Part shown: positions 12,301 through 24,299 of the stretch, one piece after another | How the letters are laid out: the number at the start of each line of letters is the position of its first letter | How positions within the stretch are numbered: position 1 is the stretch's first letter | Assembly: GCA_036924085.1 (NCBI GenBank) | Contig: JAVGWX010000025.1 | Span: forward strand, 27,880,411-27,944,410 | Source of the DNA: Ariolimax columbianus | Lineage: Eukaryota > Mollusca > Gastropoda > Stylommatophora > Arionidae | DNA: 64,000 nucleotides | Direction of reading: 5' to 3' | The notes under the pieces: model-generated | The model's input: the letters and a program-made list of their open reading frames with translations, nothing else | Databases searched by the model: none | Told to the model about the DNA's origin: nothing | Translations under genes and position numbers: made by a program

Positions 12301-15300
12301 CAAATGAAGAAAACAAACAAGAACATTTAGCAAACCAATCAAATGAAGAAAACAAACAAGAACATGAAGCAAACCAATCAAATAAAGAAAACAAGAACAT
12401 TTAGCAAACCAATCAAATGAAGAAAACAAGAACATTTAGCAAACCAATCAAATGAAGAAAACAAGAACATTAAGCAAACCAATCAAATGAAGAAAACAAG
12501 AACATTAAGCAAACCAATCAAATGAAGAAAACAATAACATTAAGCAAACCAATCAAAAGAAGAAAACAAGAACATTAAGCAAACCAATCAAATGAAGAAA
12601 ACAAGAACATTAAGCAAACCTATCAAATGAAGAAAACAAGAACATGTAGCAAACCTATCAAATGAAGAAAACAAGAACATGTAGCAAACCAATCAAATGA
12701 AGAAAACAAGAACATCAAGCAAACCAATCAAATGAAGAAAACAAGAACATTAAGCAAACCAATTAAATGAAGAAAACAAACAAGAACATGAAGCAAACCA
12801 ATCAAATGAAGAAAACAAGAACATCAAGCAAACCAATCAAATGAAGAAAACAAGAACATTTAGCAAACCAATCAAATGAAGAAAACAAACAAGAACATGT
12901 AGCAAACCAATCAAATGAAGAAAACAAGAACATTTAGCAAACCAATCAAATGAAGAAAACAAACAAGAACATTTAGCAAACCAATAAAATGAAGAAAACA
13001 AACAAGAACATTTAGCAAACCAATAAAATGAAGAAAACAAACAAGAACATTTAGCAAACCAATCAAATGAAGAAAACAAGAACATTTAGCAAACCAATAA
13101 AATGAAGAAAACAAACAAGAACATTTAGCAAACCAATCAAATGAAGAAAACAAGAACATTTAGCAAACCAATCAAATGAAGAAAACAAGAACATTTAGCA
13201 AACCAATCAAATGAAGAAAACAAACAAGAACATTTAGCAAACCCATCAAATGAAGAAAACAAGAACATTTAGCAAACCAATCAAATGAAGAAAACAAGAA
13301 CATTTAGCAAACCAATCAAATGAAGAAAACAAGAACATTTAGCAAACCAATCAAATGAAGAAAACAAGAACATTTAGCAAACCAATCAAATGAAGAAAAA
13401 AGAACATTAAGCAAACCAATCAAATGAAGAAAACAATCACGAACATTTAGCAAACCAATCAAATGAAGAAAAAAGAACATTAAGCAAACCAATCAAATGA
13501 AGAAAACAAACAAGAACATGAAGCAAACCAATCAAATGAAGAAAACAAGAACATGAAGCAAACCAATCAAATGAAGAAAACAAGAACATGAAGCAAACCA
13601 ATCAAATGAAGAAAACAAGAACATTTAGCAAACCAATCAAATGAAGAAAACAAGAACATTTAGCAAACCAATCAAATGAAGAAAACAAACAAGAACATTT
13701 AGCAAACCAATCAAATGAAGAAAACAAGAACATTTAGCAAACCAATCAAATGAAGAAAACAAGAACATTTAGCAAACCAATAAAATGAAGAAAACAAACA
13801 AGAACATTAAGCAAACCAATCAAATGAAGAAAACAAGAACATTAAGCAAACCAATCAAATGAAGAAAACAAGAACATTAAGCAAACCAATCAAATGAAGA
13901 AAACAAGAACATTAAGCAAACCAATCAAATGAAGAAAACAAGAACATTAAGCAAACCAATCAAATGAAGAAAACAAACAAGAACATTAAGCAAACCAATC
14001 AAATGAAGAAAACAAGAACATGTAGCAAACCAATCAAATGAAGAAAACAAACAAGAACATTTAGCAAACCAATCAAATGAAGAAAACAAACAAGAACATG
14101 AAGCAAACCAATCAAATAAAGAAAACAAGAACATTTAGCAAACCAATCAAATGAAGAAAACAAGAACATTTAGCAAACCAATCAAATGAAGAAAACAAGA
14201 ACATTAAGCAAACCAATCAAATGAAGAAAACAAGAACATTAAGCAAACCAATCAAATGAAGAAAACAATAACATTAAGCAAACCAATCAAAAGAAGAAAA
14301 CAAGAACATTAAGCAAACCAATCAAATGAAGAAAACAAGAACATTAAGCAAACCTATCAAATGAAGAAAACAAGAACATTAAGCAAACCAATCAAATGAA
14401 GAAAACAAGAACATGTAGCAAACCAATCAAATGAAGAAAACAAGAACATCAAGCAAACCAATCAAATGAAGAAAACAAGAACATTAAGCAAACCAATTAA
14501 ATGAAGAAAACAAACAAGAACATTTAGCAAACCAATCAAATGAAGAAAACAAGAACATCAAGCAAACCAATCAAATGAAGAAAACAAGAACATTTAGCAA
14601 ACCAATCAAATGAAGAAAACAAACAAGAACATGTAGAAAACCAATCAAATGAAGAAAACAAGAACATTTAGCAAACCAATCAAATGAAGAAAACAAACAA
14701 GAACATTTAGCAGACCAATCAAATGAAGAAAACAAACACGAACATTTAGCAAACCAATAAAATGAAGAAAACAAACAAGAACATTTAGCAAACCAATCAA
14801 ATGAAGAAAACAAGAACATTTAGCAAACCAATCAAATGAAGAAAACAAGAACATTTAGCAAACCAATCAAATGAAGAAAACAAACAAGAACATTTAGCAA
14901 ACCAATCAAATGAAGAAAACAAGAACATTTAGCAAACCAATCAAATGAAGAAAACAAGAACATTTAGCAAACCAATCAAATGAAGAAAACAAGAACATTT
15001 AGCAAACCAATCAAATGAAGAAAACAAGAACATTTAGCAAACCAATCAAATGAAGAAAACAAACAAGAACATTTAGCAAACCAATCAAATGAAGAAAAAA
15101 GAACATTAAGCAAACCAATCAAATGAAGAAAACAAGAACATTTAGCAAACCAATCAAATGAAGAAAACAAACAAGAACATTTAGCAAACCAATCAAATGA
15201 AGAAAAAAGAACATTAAGCAAACCAATCAAATGAAGAAAACAAACAAGAACATTTAGCAAACCAATCAAATGAAGAAAACAATCACGAACATTTAGCAAA

Positions 15301-16225
15301 CCAATCAAATGAAGAAAAAAGAACATTAAGCAAACCAATCAAATGAAGAAAACAAACAAGAACATGAAGCAAACCAATCAAATGAAGAAAACAAGAACAT
15401 GAAGCAAACCAATCAAATGAAGAAAACAAGAACATTAAGCAAACCAATCAAATGAAGAAAACAAGAACATTTAGCAAACCAATCAAATGAAGAAAACAAG
15501 AACATTAAGCAAACCAATCAAATGAAGAAAACAAGAACATTTAGCAAACCAATTAAATGAAGAAAACAAGAACATGTAGCAAACCAATCAAATGAAGAAA
15601 ACAAGAACATTTAGCAAACCTATCAAATGAAGAAAACAAGAACATCAAGCAAACCAGTCAAATGAAGAAAACAAACAAGAACATTTAGCAAACCAATCAA
15701 ATGAAGAAAACAAACAAGAACATGAAGCAAACCAATCAAATGAAGAAAACAAGAACATTTAGCAAACCAATCAAATGAAGTAAACAAACAAGAACATTAA
15801 GCAAACCAATCAAATGAAGAAAACAAGAACATTAAGCAAACCAATCAAATGAAGAAAACAAGAACATTAAGCAAACCAATCAAATGAAGAAAACAAACAA
15901 GAACATTTAGCAAACCAATCAAATGAAGAAAACAAGAACATTTAGCAAACCAATCAAATGAAGAAAACAAGAACATTTAGCAAACCAATCAAATGAAGAA
16001 AACAAACAAGAACATTTAGCAAACCAATCAAATGAAGTAAACAAACAAGAACATGAAGCAAACCAATCAAATGAAGAAAACAAGAACATCAAGCAAACCA
16101 ATCAAATGAAGAAAACAAACAAGAACATTTAGCAAACCAATCAAATGAAGTAAACAAACAAGAACATGAAGCAAACCAATCAAATGAAGTAAACAAACAA
16201 GAACATGAAGCAAACCAATCAAATA
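6372..16225 (+). repeat. 35/39-bp satellite array, ~9.85 kb
   Basis: The unit is AAGAAAACAAGAACATTTAG then CAAACCAATCAAATG (35 bp). An alternate unit carries an extra AACA after AAGAAAACA (39 bp). I estimate 260-275 units. Common variants exchange ATTTAGC for ATGAAGC, ATTAAGC, ATGTAGC or ATCAAGC. From about 9.4 kb onward long blocks recur in the same variant order, which indicates higher-order repeats (see findings). The many 60-250 residue minus-strand frames with FDWFAKCSC or LHLIGLLNVLV motifs are array by-products. Plus-strand T is scarce, so strand composition is strongly skewed. Confidence 0.97.
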
Positions 16226-16667
16226 AGAAAACAAACTTCAAGAAGTGGAGAAATGTTAACGAAAGATAAACAAAGAAGAATTCGAGAAATGCGAAAAGGA
16301 CAAAAAACAACCACAAAAACCGAAATCATCAAGGAGCGAAACAAAGGGATCAAAATAGCAACACAAGAACACTTATATCAAGAATGAACTGCGAATAAGA
16401 AATGAAAATAATAAAATGAAGCTGTGAGCCTGACAGGATAATTACAAACTGACAATGAATCGATCCTCAGGGCTTGATATGTAATAAAAATGTGAATGAA
16501 AAATCGAAGCCACAAAAAGTCAATAGCCGGTGGGAGAATCAACAGGATATCGACAAATCGATATTAAGTGCCAGCCAAGAGACCCTCCTTCGTCGTCTGT
16601 GCTACTTCTGCTTAACAGAGAATTTTTTTATATTATTTGTAATTGTGTATAATATAAGGGGGGGGGG
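16226..16667. other. Unassigned A-rich spacer
   Basis: Sequence between two satellites. It begins as decayed satellite, then becomes unique, and holds an 8-bp G run and a GGTGGTG motif near 16,660. I see no gene or recognised element. Confidence 0.4.
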
Positions 16668-19620
16668 TGGTGGTGTTTCTAGATTTGTCTTTTAATCCTG
16701 TATCATATATGGGCTGGGGATTCCGTGGCGAAATGGTTAAGCCGTCGGCCTCGTGATCAGGCGTGTGGGTTCGACTCCGGACTCGGCCGTCTTTTTCACG
16801 AGTGATTGATGCAGAGTCCCCTGCATCTCGTAGTCGCCCCCTAGTCGTCTTGTCCTTGCCTTGCCACTGGGGACGGACGGCACGAGACGGGAGAGTGAGG
16901 ATAAAAAGTAGCGCAATTAATCCTCACTACAAATATCGCTAGAAAAATGTAATTATGCCATCATCGTCTGCGATGGACGGCGGCCTTTGCCTTATGGGAT
17001 AATGTTTCTAGAGCTTTCTTTTATTCCTGTATCATATATGGGATAATGTTTCTAGATCTTTCTTTTATTCCTGTATCATATATGGGCTAATGTTTCTAGA
17101 TCTTTCTTTTATTCCTGTATTATATGTGGGCTAATGTTTCTAGAGCTTTCTTTTATTCCTGTATTATATATGGGCTAATGTTTCTAGATCTTTCTTTTAT
17201 TCCTGTATTATATGTGGGCTAATGTTTCTAGAGCTTTCTTTCATTCCTGTATTATATATGGGCTAATGTTTCTAGATCTTTCTTTTATTCATGTATTATA
17301 TGTGGGCTAATGTTTCTAGATCTTTCTTTTATTCCTGTATTATATATGGGCTAATGTTTCTAGATCTTTCTTTTATTCATGTATTATATGTGGGCTAATG
17401 TTTCTAGAGCTTTCTATTATTCCTGTATCATATGTGGGTTTTTGTTTCCAGATCTGTCTTTTATTCCCGTTTTATATGTGGGCTATTGTTTCTAGATCTT
17501 TCGTTTATTCCTGTATCATATGTGGGCTGTTGTTTCTAGATCTTTCGTTTATTCCTGTATAATATGTGGGCTATGGTTCTATGGCTTTCTTTTATTCCTG
17601 TATCATATATGGGCTGTTGTTTCTAGAGCTTTCATTTATTCCTGTATCATATGTGGGCTATTGTTTCTAGAACTTTCTTTTATGTTTGTTGTGAGTTTTG
17701 ATCTATTCCTTAATTATATACGGGCTATTGTGAGTTTTGATCCATTTCTGTAAAATATATGGTCTATTGTAAGTTTTGATCGATTTCTGTATCATATATG
17801 AGCTATTGTGAGTTTTAATCTATTTCTTTATCACATGTGGGCTATTGTGAGTTTAGATCTATTCCTGTATCATATGCGACCTGTACTTCGACAAGGGCAG
17901 ATGCCCATGGGCAAGTCCCAGCTCTGGTATGCGCTGGATGTAGCCGGGAAAAGGGTTTCTTATTCCTGTATTATATATGGGCTAATGTTTCTAGATCTTT
18001 CTTTTTTTTCTGTGTTATATGTGGGCTAATGTATCTAGAGCTTTCTTTTATTCCTGTATTATATGTGGGCTAATGTTTCTAGAGCTTTCTTTTATTCCTG
18101 TATCATATATGGGCTAATGTTTCTAGAGCTTTCTTTTATTCCTGTATTATATATGGGCTAATGTTTCTAGAGCTTTCTTGTATTCCGGTTTTATATATGG
18201 GCTAATGTTTCTAGATCTTTCTTTTATTCCTGTATTATATATGGGCTAATGTTTCTAGAGCTTTCTTTTATTCCTGTATTATATATGGGCTAATGTTTCT
18301 AGAGCTTTCTTGTATTCCGGTTTTATATATGGGCTAATGTTTCTAGATCTTTCTTTTATTCCTGTATTATATATGGGCTAATGTTTCTAGATCTTTCTTT
18401 TATTCCTGTATTATATGTGGGCTAATGTTTCTAGAGCTTTCTATTATTCCTGTATCATATGTGGGTTTTTGTTTCCAGATCTGTCTTTTATTCCTGTATT
18501 ATATGTGGGCTATTGTTTCTAGATCTTTCGTTTATTCCTGTATCATATGTGGGCTTTTGGTTCTATGGCTTTCTTTTATTCCTGTATCCTATATGGGCTG
18601 TTGTTTCTAGAGCTTTCATTTATTCCTGTATCATATGTGGGCTATTGTTTCTAGAGCTTTCATTTATGTCTGTTGTGAGTTTTGATCTATTCCTTAATTA
18701 TATACGGGCTATTGTGAGTTTTGATCTATTTCTGTAAAATATATGGTCTATTGTAAGTTTTGATCGATTTCTGTATCATATATGAGCTATTGTGAGTTTT
18801 AATCTATTTCTTTATCACATGTTGGCTATTGTGAGTTTAGATCTATTCCTGTATCATATGCGACCTGTACTTCCACAAGGGCAGATGCCCATGGGCAAGT
18901 CCCAGCTCTGGTATGCGCTGGATGTAGCCGGGAAAAGGGTTTCTTATTCCTGTATTATATATGGGCTAATGTTTCTAGAGCTTTCTTTTATTCCTGTATC
19001 ATATGTTGGTTTTTTTTTCTAGATCTTTCTTTTATTCATTTATTATATGTGGGCTAATGTTTCTAGAGCTTTCTATTATTCCTGTATGATATATGGGCTA
19101 ATGTTTCTAGAGCTTTCTTTTATTCCTGTATCATATGTGGGTTTTTGTTTCCAGATCTTTCTTTTATTCCTGTATTATATGTGGGCTATTGTTTCTAGAT
19201 CTTTCGTTTATTCCTGTATAATATGTGGGCTATGGTTCTATGGCTTTCTTTTATTCCTGTATCATATATGGGCTGTTGTTTCTAGAGCTTTCATTTATTC
19301 CTGTATCATATGTGGGCTATTGTTTCTAGAACTTTCTTTTATGTTTGTTGTGAGTTTTGATCTATTCCTTTATTATATACGGGCTATTGTGAGTTTTGAT
19401 CTATTTCTGTATAATATATGGTCTATTGTAAGTTTTGATCGATTTCTGTATCATATATGAGCTATTATGAGTTTTAATCTATTTCTTTATCACATGTTGG
19501 CTATTGTGAGTTTAGATCTATTCCTGTATCATATGCGACCTGTACTTCTACAAGGGCAGATGCCCATGTGCAAGTCCCAGCTCTGGTATGCGCTGGATGT
19601 AGCCGGGAAAAGGGTTTCTT
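16668..19620 (+). repeat. 44-bp tandem array with captured U1 segments
   Basis: Basic unit TTTCTAGATCTTTCTTTTAT then TCCTGTATCATATATGGGCT then AATG (44 bp); successive units start at 17,049 and 17,093. At 17,690-17,960, 18,674-18,945 and 19,345-19,620 the array switches to TGTGAGTTTTGATCTATT units, then to about 80 bp identical to part of U1 (CTGTACTTC...GATGTAGCC). These three composite blocks are spaced 984 and 675 bp apart, so the array has a higher-order structure. SINE B at 16,716 sits inside its left edge. Confidence 0.93.
16716..16994 (+). mobile_element. tRNA-derived SINE B, copy 1
   Basis: A tRNA-like head with A box (GCGAAATGGTTAAG) and B box (GGGTTCGACTCC) is followed by a conserved body: GATGCAGAGTCCCCTGCATC, GTCGTCTTGTCCTTG, AGAGTGAGGATAAAAAGTAG, and an end at GATGGACGGCGGCCTTTGCC. 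Two other copies (29,335-29,608 minus, 44,885-45,161 plus) agree over the whole length. It lies inside the 44-bp array: array sequence ends ATATATGGGCT before it and resumes ATGGGATAATG after it, suggesting a short ATGGG target duplication. Confidence 0.85.
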
Positions 19621-19875
19621 ACTTAGCGGGCTAAACTCGAGCAGCTTAACTGATGTGCGAGTCCGTCTTAACGCTACTCAAACACAAGAGCAAAGTAGGC
19701 CTACAGCCTGTTAAGCGCCCTCTATGCCGCTCTAAACAAACCTCATTCCCATGGCCGGTGTTATGCCATATCACACAGTTAGTCGCCTCTTACGACATGA
19801 TCTTTGTGGGGCAGTGGGCCCATTCTTATCTTTGTCATACACAAAGACCCCGGCGGACCGCTCCTCCTGTGCGTG
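19540..19875 (-). repeat. Dispersed repeat U1, copy at end of 44-bp array
   Basis: Reverse complement of the U1 consensus. From right to left it shows the CCCCACAAAG...GGCGACTAACTGTGTGA block, CATAACACCGGCC, GAGGGCGCTTAACAGGCTG, CATCAGTTAAGCTGCTCG, CTACATCCAGCGCATACC and CTTGTAGAAGTACAGGTCG. This is the most complete U1 copy without an internal array. Its final ~80 bp is also the segment repeated twice more inside the neighbouring array. Confidence 0.7.
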
Positions 19876-20009
19876 TCAGTTTTTAGATGGCATTACATGT
19901 AAACGGTCCATGATACTTTAGCAGTTAAAGGATTGGGCAACTGAAAAGTGATTCCCAGGGGACGTCCGATTATAGTGTTCATTAAAATCTACTTGGGTGC
20001 ACAAAGACT

Positions 20010-20358
20010 GAGGATTAAGAGGCTCGGCAGTGCATGGCCTGGAGCGGCCAGCGACCTAAATCTGGCACATGGCGCCAGGACCAGCGACTCAGAGCTAATA
20101 AGACCCTTATCCACTTCTGCGCTGTGATCCTAGATAATAGGCTGCAACAGAGCAGACTGGTTAAGTAGAAAGATCAAAGAGAGAAGGCTAACCCGGTACT
20201 CAAAAATTACCGGATGTGTCTGACCAAAATGTGCAAATATCGCAGTCAAGCTGTAAACTACGAAACAATGCATTCCGTTCTATGGACTACATCCTGCTAC
20301 TTGCAAAACCCTTTTTCAGGTCTTAGAAGCTGAAGTTAGAGAACGAACGAAGAAGAAG
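20010..20358 (+). repeat. Dispersed repeat U2, copy 2
   Basis: Contains the U2 landmarks in order: GCCAGCGACC, GATCCTAGATAATAGGCTGC, CGCAGTCAAGCTGTAAACTA, GCATTCCGTTCTATGGACTA, and GAGAACGAACGAAGAAGAAG at the 3' end. The copy is more diverged than those at 27.8-29.1 kb. Confidence 0.65.
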
Positions 20359-20430
20359 ATGTACATTCTTTCCAAATGTCTCCTGTCTGGATATGAAACT
20401 TTATTACACGTTTCCCAACCATTTACTGGG

Positions 20431-20620
20431 AATGGCGAGACCCAGTGGTCTCGAGGTACGGTGTTCATCTCGGGTGCTGGAGGCCGCGGGCTCAAATCCC
20501 GGTGGAGACACCTGGATTTTTATCCGTGGATATTCTGGTAAATATTTCCCCTGATCTCTGAGTAGTGAGATCAGACACCAGTGTGAAGTGGCGAGCACGT
20601 TAAAAATACACTCAGTTCAG
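20431..20620 (+). mobile_element. tRNA-derived SINE (type C) with CAGTT tail
   Basis: The head reads CCCAGTGGTCTCGAGGT (possible A box) and GGGCTCAAATCCCGG (possible B box), then a body and a tail of CAGTT repeats. It meets a minus-strand LINE tail to tail. There is only one copy in the window, so the SINE call depends on the promoter-like boxes and tail. Confidence 0.45.
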
Positions 20621-21000
20621 TTCAGTTCATCCCATAACCCCTCAGGTCGTTGGGGCACACATGAAGACACTCCCAAAAATCCTACGCCATCCCTTTCTGT
20701 CTGTCGCCGCCTGACGTATCTCACCGGGACGAAGGCCTGACCACTCAGTGATGTTGTCCACCCATCTCTTCCTTGGACGTCCTCGCCCTCTCTGTCCCGG
20801 TACGGAACCAAAGAGTATCGAGTTGGTAATATCGTTGGACCTCGCGACGTGCCCGCACCAGGCCATCTTTCGTCTTTTGATAGCTGTGAACAGATCTTCA
20901 AAAGGACCAATAGCGTCCAACTCTCTGACCAATTTCTACGTTCGTGACACGATCCTTATATGTAACATTTAGGAGTTTTCTATAGCACCTCATTTCCATG
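20615..21000 (-). mobile_element. LINE ORF2 C-terminal fragment
   Basis: On the minus strand: MRCYRKLLNVTYKDRVTN, a one-base frameshift, then FEDLFTAIKRRKMAWCGHVA, GRGRPRKRWVDNI and AATDRKGWRRIFGSV, stop. This is the familiar C-terminal region of many invertebrate LINE ORFs (a W/F-G-H-V-A-R motif, GRP-R-W, then D-R-x-x-W-R). The last motif is intact and no tandem array interrupts it, unlike several other LINE tails in this window. RT and endonuclease domains are absent. Confidence 0.8.
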
Positions 21001-21039
21001 GCATGTCAATCTAAAAGAGTAGACCTAACGGCCGCTGCT

Positions 21040-21215
21040 CTGGCAAAATTCAAGTTAAAAATCTACTCAAACTATTCTAGGGATTCTCGCCCCACAGAGA
21101 ATGTGTCGCAAACAAGGGGACTGTGTGGCTGTAACAACAGGTCTTGGTTATGTGGTTAGTGGAGTGGCTTAGATGGCGCCTGACAGGCTGTGGGCCTACC
21201 TTCCACCTCCACCAG
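21040..21215 (+). repeat. Dispersed repeat U1, partial copy
   Basis: Begins with AAAATTCAAGTTAAAAATC, as at base 8 of the window, and reaches AGATGGCGCCTGACAGGCTG TGGGCC before diverging. The 3' two-thirds of U1 are missing. Confidence 0.55.
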
Positions 21216-21360
21216 TCTCAAAAATAGGCGATCGTGTATTCTAGGGACTAACAGATGCTGGGATTGACCTGGCAGGTCACCAGTGGATTTTCATCTGCCA
21301 AAAAAGAAATAATATATGAAATAAAGGAGGTCGCATCTCCCCACGACGTCTAACGACATA

Positions 21361-21620
21361 AGTGGACTGAAGATAGATGGATGGATGGGTTGGGGTTGGG
21401 TGGATGGATGGGTAGGTGGATGGGTGGGTGGGTGAATGGATGGATGATTGGGATTAGGTGGATGGGTTGGGGTTGGATGGATGGGTGAGTGGGTGGGTGC
21501 GGGGATGGATGGGTGATTTTGATTAGGTGGATGGGTCGGTGGATGGACGGATGTGTGGGTGGGTGGTGGGGTTGGGTGGGTGGATGGATGGATGGGTTTG
21601 GTGTTGGATAGATGGATGTT
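21361..21620 (+). repeat. GGAT/GGTG-rich minisatellite
   Basis: Imperfect runs of TGGATGGATGGGT, TGGGTGGGTGG and TTGGGGTTGG in tetranucleotide register. The plus strand is G-rich with several close GGG triplets. Confidence 0.85.
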
Positions 21621-22027
21621 ACGTTATTGTTAACAATTCAATTTCTAAGCATCGTGTTTTAATAACTATTAGATATTATGTTTGCATGTTTGGATTTACA
21701 ATGTAACTAAACATTCTCGATGCATTTCTATATTCTTGTTTATTTATTACAGTTTTGTGGGTCTTGTACAGCACTTCTGGTTTTTGATTCAACACTTCGT
21801 AGATATGTTCTATGTTCAAATTGTATTTTTTCTCTCTTGTGTTTCACTAGGTGTTGTGTATTTTTAAATAGTAGTTTCCTTTGGAGGGACACAGACGGTC
21901 GGTGAAAGTAATAGTGGTTTGGGATTACAGAGCAATGTTTGGAATGCCATGGATACTGAATATGGCTGCAGGAGGATATGGAGAAGGGGGAGACAATTCA
22001 ACGTTCAGTTTGTGTGCACATCAAATG
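21621..22027. other. Unassigned AT-rich spacer
   Basis: Unique AT-rich sequence between a minisatellite and the 42-bp array. Two overlapping ~61-codon frames near 21,700-21,900 look like chance frames; nothing is recognised. Confidence 0.35.
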
Positions 22028-23095
22028 CTGACGTCGAGCGCAGATAAGATGTACTGACCTTGACCCCAGCTCACGTCAGGGGTAGATGAAACATACTGGC
22101 CTTGATCCCAGCTCAGGTTAGGGGTTGATAAAACATACTGGCCTTGACCCCAGCTCAGGGGTAGATGAAACATACTGGCCTTGACCCCAGCTCAGGTCAG
22201 GGGTTGATGAAGCATGCTGGCCTTGACCCCAGCTCAGGTCAGGGGAAGATGAAACATACGGGCCTTGACCTCAGCTCAGGTCAGGGGAAGATGAAACATA
22301 CTGGCCTTGACCCCAACTCAGGTCAGGGGAAGATGAAACATAATGGCATTGACCTCCAGCTCAGGTTAGGGGTTGATGAAACATACTGGCCTTGACCCCA
22401 GCTCAGGTTAGGGGTTGATGAAACATACTGGCCTTGACCCCCAGCTCAGGTGAAGATGAAACATACTGGCCTTGACCCTAGCTCAGGTCAGGGGTTGATG
22501 AAACATACTGGCCTTGACCCTAGCTCAGGTCAGGGGAAGATGAAACATACGGGCCTTGACCTCAGCTCAGGTCAGGGGAAGATGAAACATACTGGCCTTG
22601 ACCCCAACTCAGGTCAGGGGAAGATGAAACATAATGGCATTGACCTCCAGCTCAGGTTAGGGGTTGATGAAACATACTGGCCTTGACCCCAGCTCAGGTT
22701 AGGGGTTGATGAAACATACTAGCCTTGACCCCAGCTCAGGGGTAGATAAAACATACTGGCCTTGACCCCAGCTCAGGGGTAGATGAAACATACTGGCCTT
22801 GACACCAGCTCAGTTTAGGGGTTGATGAAACATACTGTCCTTGACCTCCAGCTCAGTTTAGGGGTTGATGAAACATACTGTCCTTGACCTCCAGCTCAGG
22901 TTAGTGGTTGATGAAACATACTGGCCTTGACTTCCAGCTCATGCCAGGAGCAGATGAAACATACTGGCCTTAACCCGCATCTCACCACATAAAAGGATGA
23001 AACATACTGGCCTTGACCTCCAGTTCACGTCAGGAGCAGATAAAGCCAACTGACCTTGACCACAGCTCTCACGTTAGGGACAGCTGAAACATACT
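22028..23095 (+). repeat. 42-bp tandem array
   Basis: About 25 units of GATGAAACATACTGGCCTTG, ACCCCAGCTCAGGTCAGGGG, TT. A block at 22,165-22,395 recurs at 22,453-22,686 with the same variants (CATACGGGCC, CATAATGGCATTG), so a segment of several units was duplicated. Units become ragged after 22,900. Confidence 0.93.
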
Positions 23096-23216
23096 GTCAA
23101 AGATACAGACTCAAATCACAGCCCTTCAACTGACCAAGCCGCAGCTCTGATCAGGAACAGGTGTACAATACTGACAAAGACCTTCGGCTTACATTAGGTT
23201 CGGCTGCAACAACGAG

Positions 23217-23600
23217 ACCTGTTCAAATGAAACCGGATCTAACTGCACCAAGTGAACATACGTACAATGCGCATGATGACGTCACTTCTGGTGTATACAG
23301 CACATACTAACCGTCAAGTTTAAAATACCATCGCCAAGATTGATGCAGCGATTTGGGTTACCATACACTGCCTCCATTCTGCAATGGATGTCAACGGGTC
23401 GACATCCTCCAGCTGTTAGACGTCAAATCAGTGCTTGCTGATCAACTCTGGACGAATCTCGTATCACACCCGCCATGTTTTCAACGGTCTGCTGAGTAAC
23501 CGTGAGATGGAGGATAATGAAATTTTGCAAACTTGATAGTTGGTGTGTGCTGTTTATATCAGAAGTGACGTCAACATTCACTTGGCAAGACCATATTCCG
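23217..23600. mobile_element. Foldback element FB2, deleted copy
   Basis: The left terminus matches the foldback family (GTTCAAATGAAACCGGATC, then ACGTACAATGCGCATGATGA). The inner left arm is deleted after about 110 bp. The right arm follows in inverse orientation (ACCATACACTGCCTCC, GGATGTCAACGGGTCGACAT, CACACCCGCCATGTTTTCAA), then stops short of the right terminus. What remains of the HTH is on the minus strand only. Confidence 0.65.
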
Positions 23601-23695
23601 TCTAAAAAGACGGCACTGGAAACAGACAGCGCAACTGTAGTCTGGTAAAGAGAATTGAGATCGCCGTGGGAAGGCAAACCCAGTTCTCAAAAGAA

Positions 23696-23785
23696 GCTAG
23701 CTGAAATCGGATGTGTCTAACCGAAAGGCGCAGATATCGTAGCCTCGTTGTAAGCTATGACACATCCGATTCGGTCCATTGATCG
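23696..23785 (+). repeat. U2 fragment
   Basis: About 90 bp matching the middle of U2: GCTGAAATCGGATGTGTCTA then AAGGCGCAGATATCGTAGCC then TATGACACATCCG. Both ends are missing. Confidence 0.5.
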
Positions 23786-24089
23786 ATATCCAAACGACGT
23801 TCGGGAAATCAACTGGAAGGAAGATTCGGAAGTTGTTCCAGACTCTACGTCCTTGGGAAGACTGGTTAAATTGGGTGTGAAACTAGGGGTGGGGAGGAAG
23901 GAACACCACACAGGGGATCCAAAGACATCTGGTCAACCATCACTGGACAGGAACGGCCAGTCATCACGTGATGCCGGAGTTACTGAGGGTGAGATCTAAG
24001 CACGTGTGGACTTGTCCCGAAGGAGATAAAAATGAACTGACGACTAACTAACAAACATCCTTTTCAGGACGAACCCGGAGTAGTAAAAA

Positions 24090-24275
24090 GAAGAGAAAGA
24101 AGAAGAAGAGAAAGAAGAAGAAGAGAAAGAAGAAGAAGAGAAAGAAGAAGAAGAGAAAGAAGAAGAAGAGACAGAAGAAGAAGAGAAAGAAGAAGAAGAG
24201 AAAGAAGAAGAAGAGAAAGAAGAAGAAGAGAAAGAAGAAGAAGAGAAAGAAGAAGAAGAGAAAGAAGAAGAAGAA
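24090..24275 (+). repeat. 15-bp AGAAAGAAGAAGAAG array
   Basis: About 12 near-perfect units of AGAAAGAAGAAGAAG, purine-only on the plus strand, ending at GATGATGATGATGA. The period of 15 leaves all minus-strand frames open (runs of S, F or L); these are not genes. Confidence 0.95.
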
Positions 24276-24299
24276 GAGATGATGATGATGACATCCCAA

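Noticed and set aside
16716..16800. Functional tRNA genes at the SINE heads
   Set aside because: A and B boxes are present but the cloverleaf is degraded, a conserved non-tRNA body follows, and the same unit recurs as a SINE.
22028..23095. 42-bp array as another expansion of U1
   Set aside because: The shared CAGCTCACGTCAG is only 13 bp and the flanks do not match U1.
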